From assembly GCA_943325105.2 (NCBI GenBank), contig CALPOD020000011.1:1-33599 (forward strand): 33,599 nt of DNA, given 5' to 3'. The stretch comes from Candidatus Fokinia solitaria (lineage in GTDB: Bacteria > Pseudomonadota > Alphaproteobacteria > Rickettsiales > Midichloriaceae). Of the stretch, positions 8,261 through 16,139 are shown piece by piece; positions within the stretch are counted from its first letter, which is position 1; each line of letters begins with the position of its first letter. The notes beneath the pieces were generated by a model. The model had not been told where the DNA came from, ran no database searches, and was given only the letters and a program-made list of their open reading frames with translations. A program made the position numbers and the translations under genes.

Positions 8261-9248
8261 TACTTATAGTTTTGATTTTCCTGTTAAAAACATTTCCATT
8301 TGAATCTCTGTATATACAAATTGTTTCAGTAATAAAATTCCCATCTTTAAATTTAACCCCTGATACTAAATCCCCTGATGTTACTCCAGTGCTAATAAAT
8401 ACAATTTCTCCAGAATTTGATGTGTTATTTATATTGATAAGTTCATTCATATCGTATTTTTTACTTGGGTCTTTTTGTAACATAGATTCAGCCCTTTCTT
8501 TTTGAGAATTATCTTGGAATATTAGCTTACCCTCCATGTAACCACCAAGCATTGAAATTGCTGCTGCTGCTATCACTCCTTCTGGTGCACCACCTGTCCC
8601 AACATACATATCACTTCCTTCAGTCAGACAAGTCATAATGGCACCAGATATGTCACCATCAGATATCAGTTTAATTTTAGCTCCAGATTTTAAGATGCGA
8701 TTGATTATATCTTTATGCCTTTCCCTATCCAGAATGGTTACCTCTAAGTGAGAAACATCACATTTTTTAGCTTTACTCAATGCTTGTAAATTCTCTTCTA
8801 TTGAAAAATCTAAATTAATTACATCATATGAAGAAGCAATCTTTTCCATGTAAATATCTGGGGCAGGTAATAACATACCAACCTCAGCAACTACCATCGA
8901 AGACATTGCACCACCGATATTATGAGCACACTTTGTAGTACACTCAAGTGGATCCACAGCTATATCAAACTGAACTGGAGAAAGCTTATCTTTACCAACA
9001 ATTTCACCTATATGTAGCATTGGCGCTTTATCTCTTTCTCCCTCACCTATAACTACTTGGCCTGTAAAATTCATCTCATTAAAAGATTGCCTCATACATT
9101 CTACTGCAGCTTTATCAGCAGCTTTTTCATCATTTCTACCAATCCATCTAAATGCTGCTATTGCTGATGCTTCAGATGTTGTTATAAGGTCATTTAATAT
9201 GTGTTTTAACTTCATAACACTTGAATTATTTTTTGTAGATCTTAACAT
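8235..9248 (-). CDS. glpX: Class II fructose-1,6-bisphosphatase GlpX
   Basis: A 337-aa protein that should hydrolyse fructose-1,6-bisphosphate to fructose-6-phosphate. Key blocks are the N-terminal ASAIAAFRWIGRNDEKAADKAAV, the metal-site IGEGERDKAPM at 67-77, DPLEC at 99-103, the DGDISGAI region, and GTGGAPEGVIAAAAI. The reading frame stays open upstream to an ATG at 9320, but the extra 24 residues are basic and hydrophobic and unlike the family. The ATG at 9248 gives almost the same length as E. coli GlpX (336 aa); an ATG at 9215 is also possible. The usual DP(I/L)EGT reads DPLECTT, a glycine-to-cysteine change at the active site. Confidence 0.92.
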   Translation of the reverse strand: MLRSTKNNSSVMKLKHILNDLITTSEASAIAAFRWIGRNDEKAADKAAVECMRQSFNEMNFTGQVVIGEGERDKAPMLHIGEIVGKDKLSPVQFDIAVDPLECTTKCAHNIGGAMSSMVVAEVGMLLPAPDIYMEKIASSYDVINLDFSIEENLQALSKAKKCDVSHLEVTILDRERHKDIINRILKSGAKIKLISDGDISGAIMTCLTEGSDMYVGTGGAPEGVIAAAAISMLGGYMEGKLIFQDNSQKERAESMLQKDPSKKYDMNELININNTSNSGEIVFISTGVTSGDLVSGVKFKDGNFITETICIYRDSNGNVFNRKIKTISNEKKHFNL

Positions 9249-9305
9249 AATTATTATGAATAAAAATGGTTGCTTTTTTTGTATTTTTCGATGTAGACTT
9301 TTTTT

Positions 9306-9322
9306 GCATGACAAAATCATGC
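9306..9322. repeat. Inverted repeat between glpX and hpf
   Basis: GCATGA (9306-9311) and TCATGC (9317-9322) form a perfect 6-bp inverted repeat around CAAAA. If glpX starts at 9248, the element sits in the divergent intergenic space about 60 nt upstream of glpX and 30 nt upstream of hpf, so it could be an operator or a leader hairpin. The sequence alone cannot decide. Confidence 0.35.
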
Positions 9323-9353
9323 TTCAAAACAATCAAAATAAAAAGGTTTTATA

Positions 9354-9953
9354 ATGCATATTGTAATATCTGGAAAACACCTGGATGTAGGTGATTCTTT
9401 AAGAATGCACTCAACTGAGTTCATTCAAAAACACATCAAGAAATATTTTTCAAACATAGTTGATACTCATATCACTATAAGTAAAAACAAAGACTCATTC
9501 CATACACATGTTTCTGTTAATGATGGTGTAGGAATACATATGATAAATGGTGACGCTAATGATGATGATGCATATAAAAGCGTTGAAAAAGCAATAAAAA
9601 AAATAGAAAAACAGCTTGAAAGATATAAAACAAGGATTAAGAATCATAGAAAAACAAAATACCATGATCTTCCGCTAGAAGCTAAAAAATATATCATAAG
9701 TGATGCTGAAGAGGAAGAAAATGAAAGTATTGAAGAAGCTGGTCCTGCAATAATAGCTGAAAAGCCAATAAAAGTTAAAGTTCTATCTGTAAGAGATGCT
9801 GTGATGCATATGAATCTCCAAAACCTTCCTGCGATGACTTTTGTGAATGCATCAAATTATAAGCTAAGCTTAATTTATCAAAGGAAAGATGGAAATATAG
9901 CTTGGGTTGACACAAGCATAGACATGGCACAACAGGTCAGCAAAATTGAATAA
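9354..9953 (+). CDS. hpf: Ribosome hibernation promoting factor, long form
   Basis: A 199-aa long-form HPF. The N-terminal S30AE (sigma-54 modulation/RaiA) domain covers about residues 1-100 with the lysine-rich helix YKSVEKAIKKIEKQLERYKTR. An acidic linker (DAEEEENESIEEAGP) follows. The C-terminal dimerisation domain (about 143-199) carries VLSVRDAVMHMNLQNLP and NIAWVDTSI. Long HPFs join two stalled 70S ribosomes into 100S dimers in starvation or dormancy. A purine-rich AAAAGG lies 7 nt before the ATG, one of the clearer ribosome binding sites here. The gene faces pth with only 8 nt between stops. Confidence 0.93.
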   Translation: MHIVISGKHLDVGDSLRMHSTEFIQKHIKKYFSNIVDTHITISKNKDSFHTHVSVNDGVGIHMINGDANDDDAYKSVEKAIKKIEKQLERYKTRIKNHRKTKYHDLPLEAKKYIISDAEEEENESIEEAGPAIIAEKPIKVKVLSVRDAVMHMNLQNLPAMTFVNASNYKLSLIYQRKDGNIAWVDTSIDMAQQVSKIE

Positions 9954-9961
9954 TATTTATC

Positions 9962-10546
9962 TCACGGTTTGTTGCTGTACATAGCAATGAACCTACTGAT
10001 ATCATCAGCACTAACATTTTTATTCAGTAACTCAGAAATATTATCAGCTACAAAATCAACCACCCTATTAGCAATTATCTCTTCTGTTTTACTGAAGTTA
10101 TTCAAAACGTAGTCAGCTACATCAATACCACTATGTGGTTTTCCAACACCAAGCCTAATTCTTAAATAATTTTGCCCTATATGTTGATCAATTGATTTCA
10201 AACCATTGTGTCCACCATGCCCTCCTCCGATTTTAACTTTTATTTTTCCTAATTCTAGATCTATATCATCATGAATCACAACCACATCATTAGTTTGGAT
10301 TTTAAAAAACCTGCAAAATGCCTGTACTGCTATTCCACTGTTATTTATATATGTTTGTGGCATCAGAAAAAATACTTTATTCCCTTTTAGGTTATTAATT
10401 TCAAAATATATAGAATTATATCTATTGCTAAATTTTTTTATATTAAAAAATTCAACCAGTTTATTTATTGATATAAAGCCTATGTTATGCCTTGTTTTTG
10501 AATATTCTATACCAGGATTACCTAGTCCAACTATTAATTTAATCAT
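9962..10546 (-). CDS. pth: Peptidyl-tRNA hydrolase
   Basis: A 194-aa protein that releases peptides from prematurely dropped peptidyl-tRNA. The N-terminal GLGNPGIEYSKTRHNIGF contains N10 and catalytic H20. The second block VVIHDDIDLELGKIKVK and the GGGHGGHNGLKSI loop contain the remaining active-site and tRNA-binding residues. Then come YLRIRLGVGKP and the C-terminal helix. Length and order match bacterial Pth. It is a single minus-strand gene ending against hpf. The upstream gap of about 96 nt to the divergent 419-aa gene should hold both promoters. Confidence 0.97.
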   Translation of the reverse strand: MIKLIVGLGNPGIEYSKTRHNIGFISINKLVEFFNIKKFSNRYNSIYFEINNLKGNKVFFLMPQTYINNSGIAVQAFCRFFKIQTNDVVVIHDDIDLELGKIKVKIGGGHGGHNGLKSIDQHIGQNYLRIRLGVGKPHSGIDVADYVLNNFSKTEEIIANRVVDFVADNISELLNKNVSADDISRFIAMYSNKP

Positions 10547-10642
10547 AAACTTTTAATAAAATTTTTCTAATTGTAGTATATTTGTAATAATTCTGTTGTA
10601 AATTTAAGATTATTAATCAAAACAAAAATAATATTATATACA

Positions 10643-11902
10643 ATGCTTCAAAATCTTTTTCAGAGTGGTCAAGTAAGTATTATAAAACATATAACTGACA
10701 ATATATTCGAAAGTCAGTATTTAAAAGCTTTTAAAAGTGAAGGAATAAAATCTTTTTTTGAAATAGGTATTGCTGGTATTATTGGAGGTTTAGGTTTAGT
10801 GGTTGGTGGTGCAAACCCTGGTATTGCAACTTTCTTATATAGTGCTTCAAGTTCTGTCTTTTCTAGTTCTACCTTAAGATTATTTGAGCATACAAGTGAT
10901 GCTATTAAAGATAAAGTTTTTGAAAATTATGAAGGATATTCAGACCTTATTGATGCCTCTATAGATTTTGCTCTGGGCCTAGGATTGAGACAAGCTTCTG
11001 GACTTTTAATAAATTTAGGAGCCAATCAACTCAATACAATAGGAATAGGCTCAACATCTGCAGCAATACCTGGGATAAGTTGTGAAAGTATTAATCTAAA
11101 TGGTCTAAATTTTTCTACTTCTGAAAAATCAAGCGGTGGTATTGGGAGTTTTCTTTGGAGTTGTGGTAATACAACTTGGAATTTTCTTGATACTTTAGGT
11201 GATAATAGCTCTTATAATACAAGCAATTTCATATCAAAAAGCTTTGATGTTAATGGTGCTTATATAATGTTTAAAGGATTTTCAAAATTATGTTCTACAA
11301 TCATCAATACCTTTACTGGTGGAGATAAAGTCTCTGACCTATCAGTTTATGATATCAGAAGAATTTTATCTTCTCAGTCTGATAATGATATAACAAAAAA
11401 AGATATAAAGAATACTGCTGTTGAGTTATTTAATAAATTCAAAACATGTGAAAAATATTATGACGATAAAGAAAACTTTATAAAAGAAAAAATAGATATA
11501 GTTACAGGCATTTTTTCAAAAGCCTTTGCAGGCCAGCAGAAAGAAGCAATGAAAACTATTATTTCTAGTCCTGCATTGTTGGAAAAAAGCTTCATGTTTG
11601 TTGATGCTAAGATTCAGTGTATGGCAATAGAAAAATTAATGCATGCAAAACAAAGTTATGCAACAGTCCAACAGTTTAGAAATATGGGATTAGTTGTAAG
11701 TAACGAGCAAGAATTTTTAATCAAACACTTTGCTGCAGCACAATTGAATGCTGAGCTAAACAAGTTGAAAGAATATTGCGATGTTTCTCAAGATGAAGCT
11801 ACAGAATATAAATCACTATATACAAAGTCTGCTATGATTGAGATCGAATTACAAATGCAGTATAAATTGTTTGAATCAATGCAAGATAGCTTTGAAGTTT
11901 AA
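10643..11902 (+). CDS. Unrecognised 419-aa protein with glycine-rich hydrophobic segments
   Basis: Not recognised. The N-terminus has no signal peptide. Residues 41-75 form a glycine- and alanine-rich hydrophobic segment (starting IGIAGIIGGLGLVVGG) and 105-128 a second (ASIDFALGLGLRQASGLL), with an acidic helix between. Residues 130-210 are rich in S, N, G and T with three cysteines. From about 225 to the end the protein is predicted helical and charged, with heptad-like spacing in the last 130 residues. The pattern of paired Gly-rich hydrophobic hairpins resembles membrane-inserting or secreted proteins, but no family can be named. A weak promoter (TTGTAA, 17 nt, TAAGAT) lies upstream. It converges with the RMD1-family gene, 1 nt between stops. 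Confidence 0.7.
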   Translation: MLQNLFQSGQVSIIKHITDNIFESQYLKAFKSEGIKSFFEIGIAGIIGGLGLVVGGANPGIATFLYSASSSVFSSSTLRLFEHTSDAIKDKVFENYEGYSDLIDASIDFALGLGLRQASGLLINLGANQLNTIGIGSTSAAIPGISCESINLNGLNFSTSEKSSGGIGSFLWSCGNTTWNFLDTLGDNSSYNTSNFISKSFDVNGAYIMFKGFSKLCSTIINTFTGGDKVSDLSVYDIRRILSSQSDNDITKKDIKNTAVELFNKFKTCEKYYDDKENFIKEKIDIVTGIFSKAFAGQQKEAMKTIISSPALLEKSFMFVDAKIQCMAIEKLMHAKQSYATVQQFRNMGLVVSNEQEFLIKHFAAAQLNAELNKLKEYCDVSQDEATEYKSLYTKSAMIEIELQMQYKLFESMQDSFEV

Positions 11903-11903
11903 T

Positions 11904-12725
11904 TTACTTAACGAGCATAAGCTCAAGTAATCCTATACAAACCTCAAGGAATATCAATAAAATAACAACTATTTCTAATCTAGATGAGTGTGCATGTTTC
12001 AACTCATCTGATAAGATACTGTAAAGATCTCTTATGATGTTCAACTTACTGTTCAAAACGTGTATCCTCTGTGAAAGATCTAAAAACTTGATTGACATTT
12101 CATAGTACTGTTCATACCTAGGATGCTTCCAAAAAAATTCGGGCGTATCAAGAATATTATTGTTAAGATTGATATAATTCCTTTCTGCGAAAAGTGATCC
12201 AATCTTTTTAGCAAGAGATTGTTTAGAAAGTGATATTTTTCCTGTTTGAATTAAATCTACTGGTATTTTCTTATTTTCTTCAATTGTTTTGTCAACTGAA
12301 TCTTCAAAAACACTTAATTTAACTGACTGTGATAATCCATAAGAAAATGCAAGCTTTGCAAGATAGATACCATCATCTTTATGCAAAACAATGACATCGT
12401 TTTCCATATCAATAAATGAGCTATCGCCTTCTGGTACAATTTTGTATTGACATTTATCTGATATAACATTTTTCAATATCTCTGATGAAAAAGGGCTTAG
12501 CTCTTGAATGATTTGTTTTATTAAATCATCTGATATCCCCCAAAATACTATACAGCCATAACTATAAATAAACACATCATAAAATCTGTTTTGATGTTTG
12601 TTTTTAAAATATAAAACATCTTTACTATATATTTTGCTTTTTATTTCTTTATCTTTCAAATATGAAGATATTGATGATAAATTGTAGCTACCGCATATGC
12701 AGTAGAAGATACATTCTGAACTCAT
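11904..12725 (-). CDS. RMD1/YagE (DUF155) family protein
   Basis: A 273-aa protein of the DUF155 family (COG1723), which includes yeast Rmd1/Rmd8 and mitochondrial RMND1. Diagnostic features are GCIVFWGIS at about residues 57-65, the LAFSYGLSQSVKLSVFE block, LDTPEFFWKHPRYEQYYEM, the coiled segment LSQRIHVLNSKLNIIRDLYSILSDEL, the HAHSSRLE motif and a single C-terminal transmembrane helix (about 250-271). The family is membrane-anchored by its C-terminus. RMND1 supports mitochondrial translation, whereas bacterial members have no settled role. It is the only gene of its unit, with its 3' end 1 nt from the 419-aa gene. Confidence 0.88.
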   Translation of the reverse strand: MSSECIFYCICGSYNLSSISSYLKDKEIKSKIYSKDVLYFKNKHQNRFYDVFIYSYGCIVFWGISDDLIKQIIQELSPFSSEILKNVISDKCQYKIVPEGDSSFIDMENDVIVLHKDDGIYLAKLAFSYGLSQSVKLSVFEDSVDKTIEENKKIPVDLIQTGKISLSKQSLAKKIGSLFAERNYINLNNNILDTPEFFWKHPRYEQYYEMSIKFLDLSQRIHVLNSKLNIIRDLYSILSDELKHAHSSRLEIVVILLIFLEVCIGLLELMLVK

Positions 12726-12957
12726 AAATTAATTATTGTGGTGTAAGCAGTAGCATGTAATTAAGGTTTAAAATTACTTGAAAAATATTTCTTTAACATG
12801 TAGAAGAAAATATGAGTATGTTTTTAGGCCTTTAACATAGTATATGCTAGCTATAACATTCTTAAAATTATATACTAACAGTAAAATAATTAAAACAAGT
12901 ATTTTCAAATAAAAAATACGCAAGCAAAAAACTATAAATAATATTACTATATCCATA

Positions 12958-14418
12958 ATGAAAATAAGCAAGAATAATAAAGGAAAAAGTTTTTTACATA
13001 GACTGATTGCAATAGTCGTTTCTTTTGCTGTTATTCAATCAACATTTGCAGGTAGCTTAACTGATTTGTCAGAAGTTGTTGAGAAAATATCACCAGCTGT
13101 CATCAACATTTCTACCACCCAAAAAGCAAAGAAAAAGAAACAACTTTCAGGTGGAAACATGCCTGATAACCCTTATGATTTATTTAGAGATCTTTTGGAA
13201 AAAGAATTTGGCTTGCCTGAACAAATGAGAAAAATGACATCTTTAGGCTCTGGTTTTATAATAGCATCTGATGGATATATAGTTACAAACTACCACGTGG
13301 TAGATGGCGCAGATGAGATTACAGTAATGGTTGGTAATGATACAAATAAAAATTATAAAGCTAAAGTTGTTGGAGTTGATCAGAAGACAGATCTAGCTCT
13401 TTTAAAAATAGATGTAGATAATGACTTACCATATCTAGAATTTGGTGATTCTGATTCTGCAAAGGTTGGTAATTCTGTAATTGCAGTTGGAAATCCATTT
13501 GGCCTTGGTGGAACAGTAACATCAGGTATAATATCTGCAAAAGCTCGTTATATAAGTGGTGATACTTTTGACGATTATATTCAAACTGATGCAGCTATAA
13601 ACAGTGGTAACTCTGGTGGTCCTTTATGTGATGGAGCAACAGGTAAAGTCTTAGGTGTAAATTCAGTGATATTTAGCCCATCTGGTGGGAATGTTGGTAT
13701 AGGATTTGCAATCCCTTCTTCTATCGTTAAACCAGTTGTGCTTCAATTAAAAGAAAAAGGCTCTATAACACGTGGTTGGTTAGGTGTAATGGTTCAGCCT
13801 GTTGATGATAACATCGCAAGTGCAATTGGTTTAGATAAACCTACAGGAGCTTTAATTACCAGTATTGTAAATAATAGCCCTTCAAGTAAAGCTGGTTTCA
13901 AAATAGGTGATGTAATATTAGAATTTGATGGGAAGCCTATAGATAGTATAAATAAGCTGCCTAGAATAGTCGGTGACACTCAAATAGATAAAAAGGTTGA
14001 TATAGTGGTTTTCAGAGATGGAAAAAAACAAACTTTATCTGCTGTTGTTGCAAAGCCTGATCGAGAAGATCCATTTAACAATGATGTTGATAGTAGTCAT
14101 CAGAAATCCACTGATAAAAACACAAAAGTAGTGCTTGGTGTTAAAGTTGCAAATCTGACTGATGAAACAAGAAGGATGTATAGCATAGACAGTAGCTCTA
14201 AAGGAATTGTTGTGACTGATATAGAAAAAAACTCCATAATGGCATTTACAGGTGTGAGAGCTGGAGATGTTATAATTACTGTAAACTCAAAGACTATAAA
14301 TAACATAGATGATTTTGAAAAAGCATTTGACGAGATTAAGCGTAAAGGGAAAGGATCAGCCGCGATCTTGGTATCACGTAAAGGCGTAAACCAATTTATT
14401 GGAATAGAATTAAAATGA
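12958..14418 (+). CDS. degP: Periplasmic serine protease/chaperone DegP (HtrA, Do)
   Basis: A 486-aa secreted protease. The signal peptide has a basic start (MKISKNNKGK) and a hydrophobic core, with probable cleavage after STFA at residue 31. The trypsin-like domain holds the catalytic triad H113 (NYHVVDG), D145 (KTDLALLKI) and S219 (NSGNSGGPL). Two PDZ domains follow, about 265-355 (GWLGVMVQPV onward) and 390-480 (VLGVKVANL onward). DegP degrades or refolds damaged periplasmic and outer-membrane proteins. The 232-nt gap upstream is very A/T-rich with no gene that can be defended. rpsO follows in the same direction but has its own promoter. Confidence 0.97.
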   Translation: MKISKNNKGKSFLHRLIAIVVSFAVIQSTFAGSLTDLSEVVEKISPAVINISTTQKAKKKKQLSGGNMPDNPYDLFRDLLEKEFGLPEQMRKMTSLGSGFIIASDGYIVTNYHVVDGADEITVMVGNDTNKNYKAKVVGVDQKTDLALLKIDVDNDLPYLEFGDSDSAKVGNSVIAVGNPFGLGGTVTSGIISAKARYISGDTFDDYIQTDAAINSGNSGGPLCDGATGKVLGVNSVIFSPSGGNVGIGFAIPSSIVKPVVLQLKEKGSITRGWLGVMVQPVDDNIASAIGLDKPTGALITSIVNNSPSSKAGFKIGDVILEFDGKPIDSINKLPRIVGDTQIDKKVDIVVFRDGKKQTLSAVVAKPDREDPFNNDVDSSHQKSTDKNTKVVLGVKVANLTDETRRMYSIDSSSKGIVVTDIEKNSIMAFTGVRAGDVIITVNSKTINNIDDFEKAFDEIKRKGKGSAAILVSRKGVNQFIGIELK

Positions 14419-14431
14419 AATTTTGCAAAGC

Positions 14432-14460
14432 TTGATACAAAAGACAATATATAGTATTAT
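14432..14460 (+). promoter_or_regulatory. Sigma-70-type promoter for rpsO
   Basis: TTGATA (14432-14437) and TATTAT (14455-14460) are separated by exactly 17 nt, each matching the consensus at five of six positions. Transcription would start near 14467, about 33 nt before the rpsO ATG. It lies wholly in the degP-rpsO gap. Confidence 0.65.
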
Positions 14461-14499
14461 TTGAAACATTAATTCAAAAAAATTTTATCATAAATAAAA

Positions 14500-14757
14500 A
14501 TGAATAAGACAGAAATAATTGCACAATATGCAACATCTCAAAATGACACAGGATCTACAGAGGTGCAATGTGCTATTTTAACTCATAAAATCAATGATTT
14601 AACTGTACATCTTAAAAAGAACAGAAAAGACTTTCAAACAAGAAGAGGGTTGATTGGTATGGTTATACAAAGAAAAAAATTATTAAAAAATCTGAAAAAG
14701 AATAATAATAAAAAATATGATGAGTTATTAAAACTTTTAAATCTGAGTAAAAATTAG
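14500..14757 (+). CDS. rpsO: Small ribosomal subunit protein uS15
   Basis: An 85-aa S15, slightly shorter than the usual 88-89. The classical blocks are present: GSTEVQCAILTHKINDLTVHLKKNRKD, then RRGLIGMVIQRKKLLKNLKKNN and the C-terminal YDELLKLLNL. S15 binds 16S rRNA early in assembly of the 30S platform. In most bacteria pnp follows rpsO. Here the next gene is dacA and the gap instead contains two inverted repeats. Confidence 0.97.
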   Translation: MNKTEIIAQYATSQNDTGSTEVQCAILTHKINDLTVHLKKNRKDFQTRRGLIGMVIQRKKLLKNLKKNNNKKYDELLKLLNLSKN

Positions 14758-14761
14758 TCTC

Positions 14762-14828
14762 TTGATTACTACTTCGGACACCAAGTAATCAAATTGCAAG
14801 GCATTTAATAATATTGATTATGCCTTGC
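14762..14828 (+). repeat. Two tandem hairpins downstream of rpsO
   Basis: The first is TTGATTACT (14762-14770) with AGTAATCAA (14784-14792), a perfect 9-bp stem with a 13-nt loop. The second is GCAAGGCAT (14796-14804) with ATGCCTTGC (14820-14828), a perfect 9-bp stem with a 15-nt loop. The two stems are only 3 nt apart and begin 4 nt after the rpsO stop. Neither is followed by a run of T, so these are not textbook intrinsic terminators. They could protect the 3' end of the rpsO mRNA or act with Rho. Confidence 0.6.
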
Positions 14829-14882
14829 TTCATTACAAAAATCAATTAAAGTGAGGGCATCACTAATCACAAACATACCAGC

Positions 14883-16004
14883 ATGAGAAAACTTTTAATT
14901 ATCTCTCTATTGTTTTTCTTCATTGAAAATATTTATGCACAAAATTATGAAACAGCTTCTAAGCAAGCAATACTAGTTGATGCAAAAAATGGACAAATAC
15001 TCTTTGAGAAGAATGCTAATGATTTGATGCATCCATCTTCCATGACGAAAATCATGACAACATATATTGCTTTTCAAAACCTCAAAAATGGCAAAATATC
15101 ACTTACTGATAAATACACAACTAGTGAGAAAGCTTGGAAGATGGAAGGCTCAAGGATGTTCTTAAATTATGGCGATAGTGTGACTGTAGATGACTTATTA
15201 AAGGGCATAGTAGTGCAATCAGGAAATGATGCTTGTATAGTTTTATCTGAGGGTTTAAATGGTGATGAGAGCTTATTTGTACGTCATATGAATGAGGCAG
15301 CACAGAAAATTGGAATGACAAAAACACATTTTACAAACTCAAGCGGATTACCTGATCCTAAAAACCTTAGTACTGCAAGAGATCTAAGTAAACTTGCAAT
15401 AGCAATGATAGAAAACTTTCCTGAATATTATTACTATCATCAGATGAGAAGTTTTAAATATGGCAACATTATGCAGTTTAACAGAAATGTATTGCTTGGA
15501 AAAATAGGAGTTGATGGTATCAAAACAGGTCATACGGAGGCTGGTGGTTTTGGTATAGTATTGAGTTCTGTTATAAATGATAGGCGCCTTATAGCTGTAA
15601 TAAATGGTTTATCAAATGATAAAATAAGAGCAAAAGAAGGGGAGAAAATTTTGAATTATGGGTTCAATAATTTTCAAGAAGCTACACTTTTTAAAGCTAA
15701 AGAAGTAATTGAATCAATTAAAGTTCAATATGGTATGCAGCCAATGGCGAAAATTGGTGTAGCAAATGATTTTACTATATTAACTGAAAGCAATGCACAA
15801 AATGTAGAGTGTACTGCGGAATACAAAGATGTCATAAGGGCTCCAATTATGGTTGATGATATTGTTGGAAGTATTTCTTGTAATATTCCAAATATATATT
15901 CCGATGAAATTTCAATGAATCTTATTGCAATAGAAGTTGTTAAGAGTGCTAATTTTGTACAAAGACTCTGGCAAAACATTGAATATATATTTTCATTAAG
16001 GTAG
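14883..16004 (+). CDS. dacA: D-alanyl-D-alanine carboxypeptidase (PBP5/DacA family)
   Basis: A 373-aa low-molecular-weight penicillin-binding protein that removes the terminal D-Ala from peptidoglycan pentapeptides. A signal peptide (MRKLLIISLLFFFIENIYA) precedes the mature start at Q20. The active-site motifs are SxxK at S53-K56 (SMTK), SGN at 113-115 and KTG at 214-216. A PBP5-type beta domain follows (about 270-350), and an amphipathic C-terminal helix (FVQRLWQNIEYIF) could anchor it to the membrane. Its presence suggests the organism keeps some peptidoglycan metabolism, which not all intracellular relatives do. Confidence 0.93.
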   Translation: MRKLLIISLLFFFIENIYAQNYETASKQAILVDAKNGQILFEKNANDLMHPSSMTKIMTTYIAFQNLKNGKISLTDKYTTSEKAWKMEGSRMFLNYGDSVTVDDLLKGIVVQSGNDACIVLSEGLNGDESLFVRHMNEAAQKIGMTKTHFTNSSGLPDPKNLSTARDLSKLAIAMIENFPEYYYYHQMRSFKYGNIMQFNRNVLLGKIGVDGIKTGHTEAGGFGIVLSSVINDRRLIAVINGLSNDKIRAKEGEKILNYGFNNFQEATLFKAKEVIESIKVQYGMQPMAKIGVANDFTILTESNAQNVECTAEYKDVIRAPIMVDDIVGSISCNIPNIYSDEISMNLIAIEVVKSANFVQRLWQNIEYIFSLR

Positions 16005-16139
16005 TTCTAAGTAATACAAGTGTGTAATATTGTTATTCAAATTATAGATTATGACTCATATTTTAGTGGTAGATTATAAATGACTTTGCTATATCATGTT
16101 TTATGATATCAAAAACTATTTCAAAATAATTTGTTAAAG

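Noticed and set aside
8235-9320. Long form of GlpX with 24 extra N-terminal residues
   Set aside because: The extension is basic and hydrophobic and unlike the family, and its start codon sits in the inverted repeat at 9306-9322. The ATG at 9248 gives normal length.
12726-12957. Possible tRNA or small RNA in the gap before degP
   Set aside because: No TPsiC-like GTTCNANNC, acceptor stem pairing or stable hairpin could be found. The stretch is simply A/T-rich. The same held for the other short intergenic gaps.
12774-12971. 65-codon minus-strand frame of strongly hydrophobic residues upstream of degP
   Set aside because: A-rich DNA read on the reverse strand naturally yields F, L, I, Y and V. 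The frame overlaps the degP start, has no ribosome binding site and shows no family likeness.
16091-16109. ATATCAT/ATGATAT hairpin upstream of the dioxygenase-like gene
   Set aside because: Seven A/T-dominated pairs with no T-run or conserved context. Such hairpins are expected by chance at this base composition.
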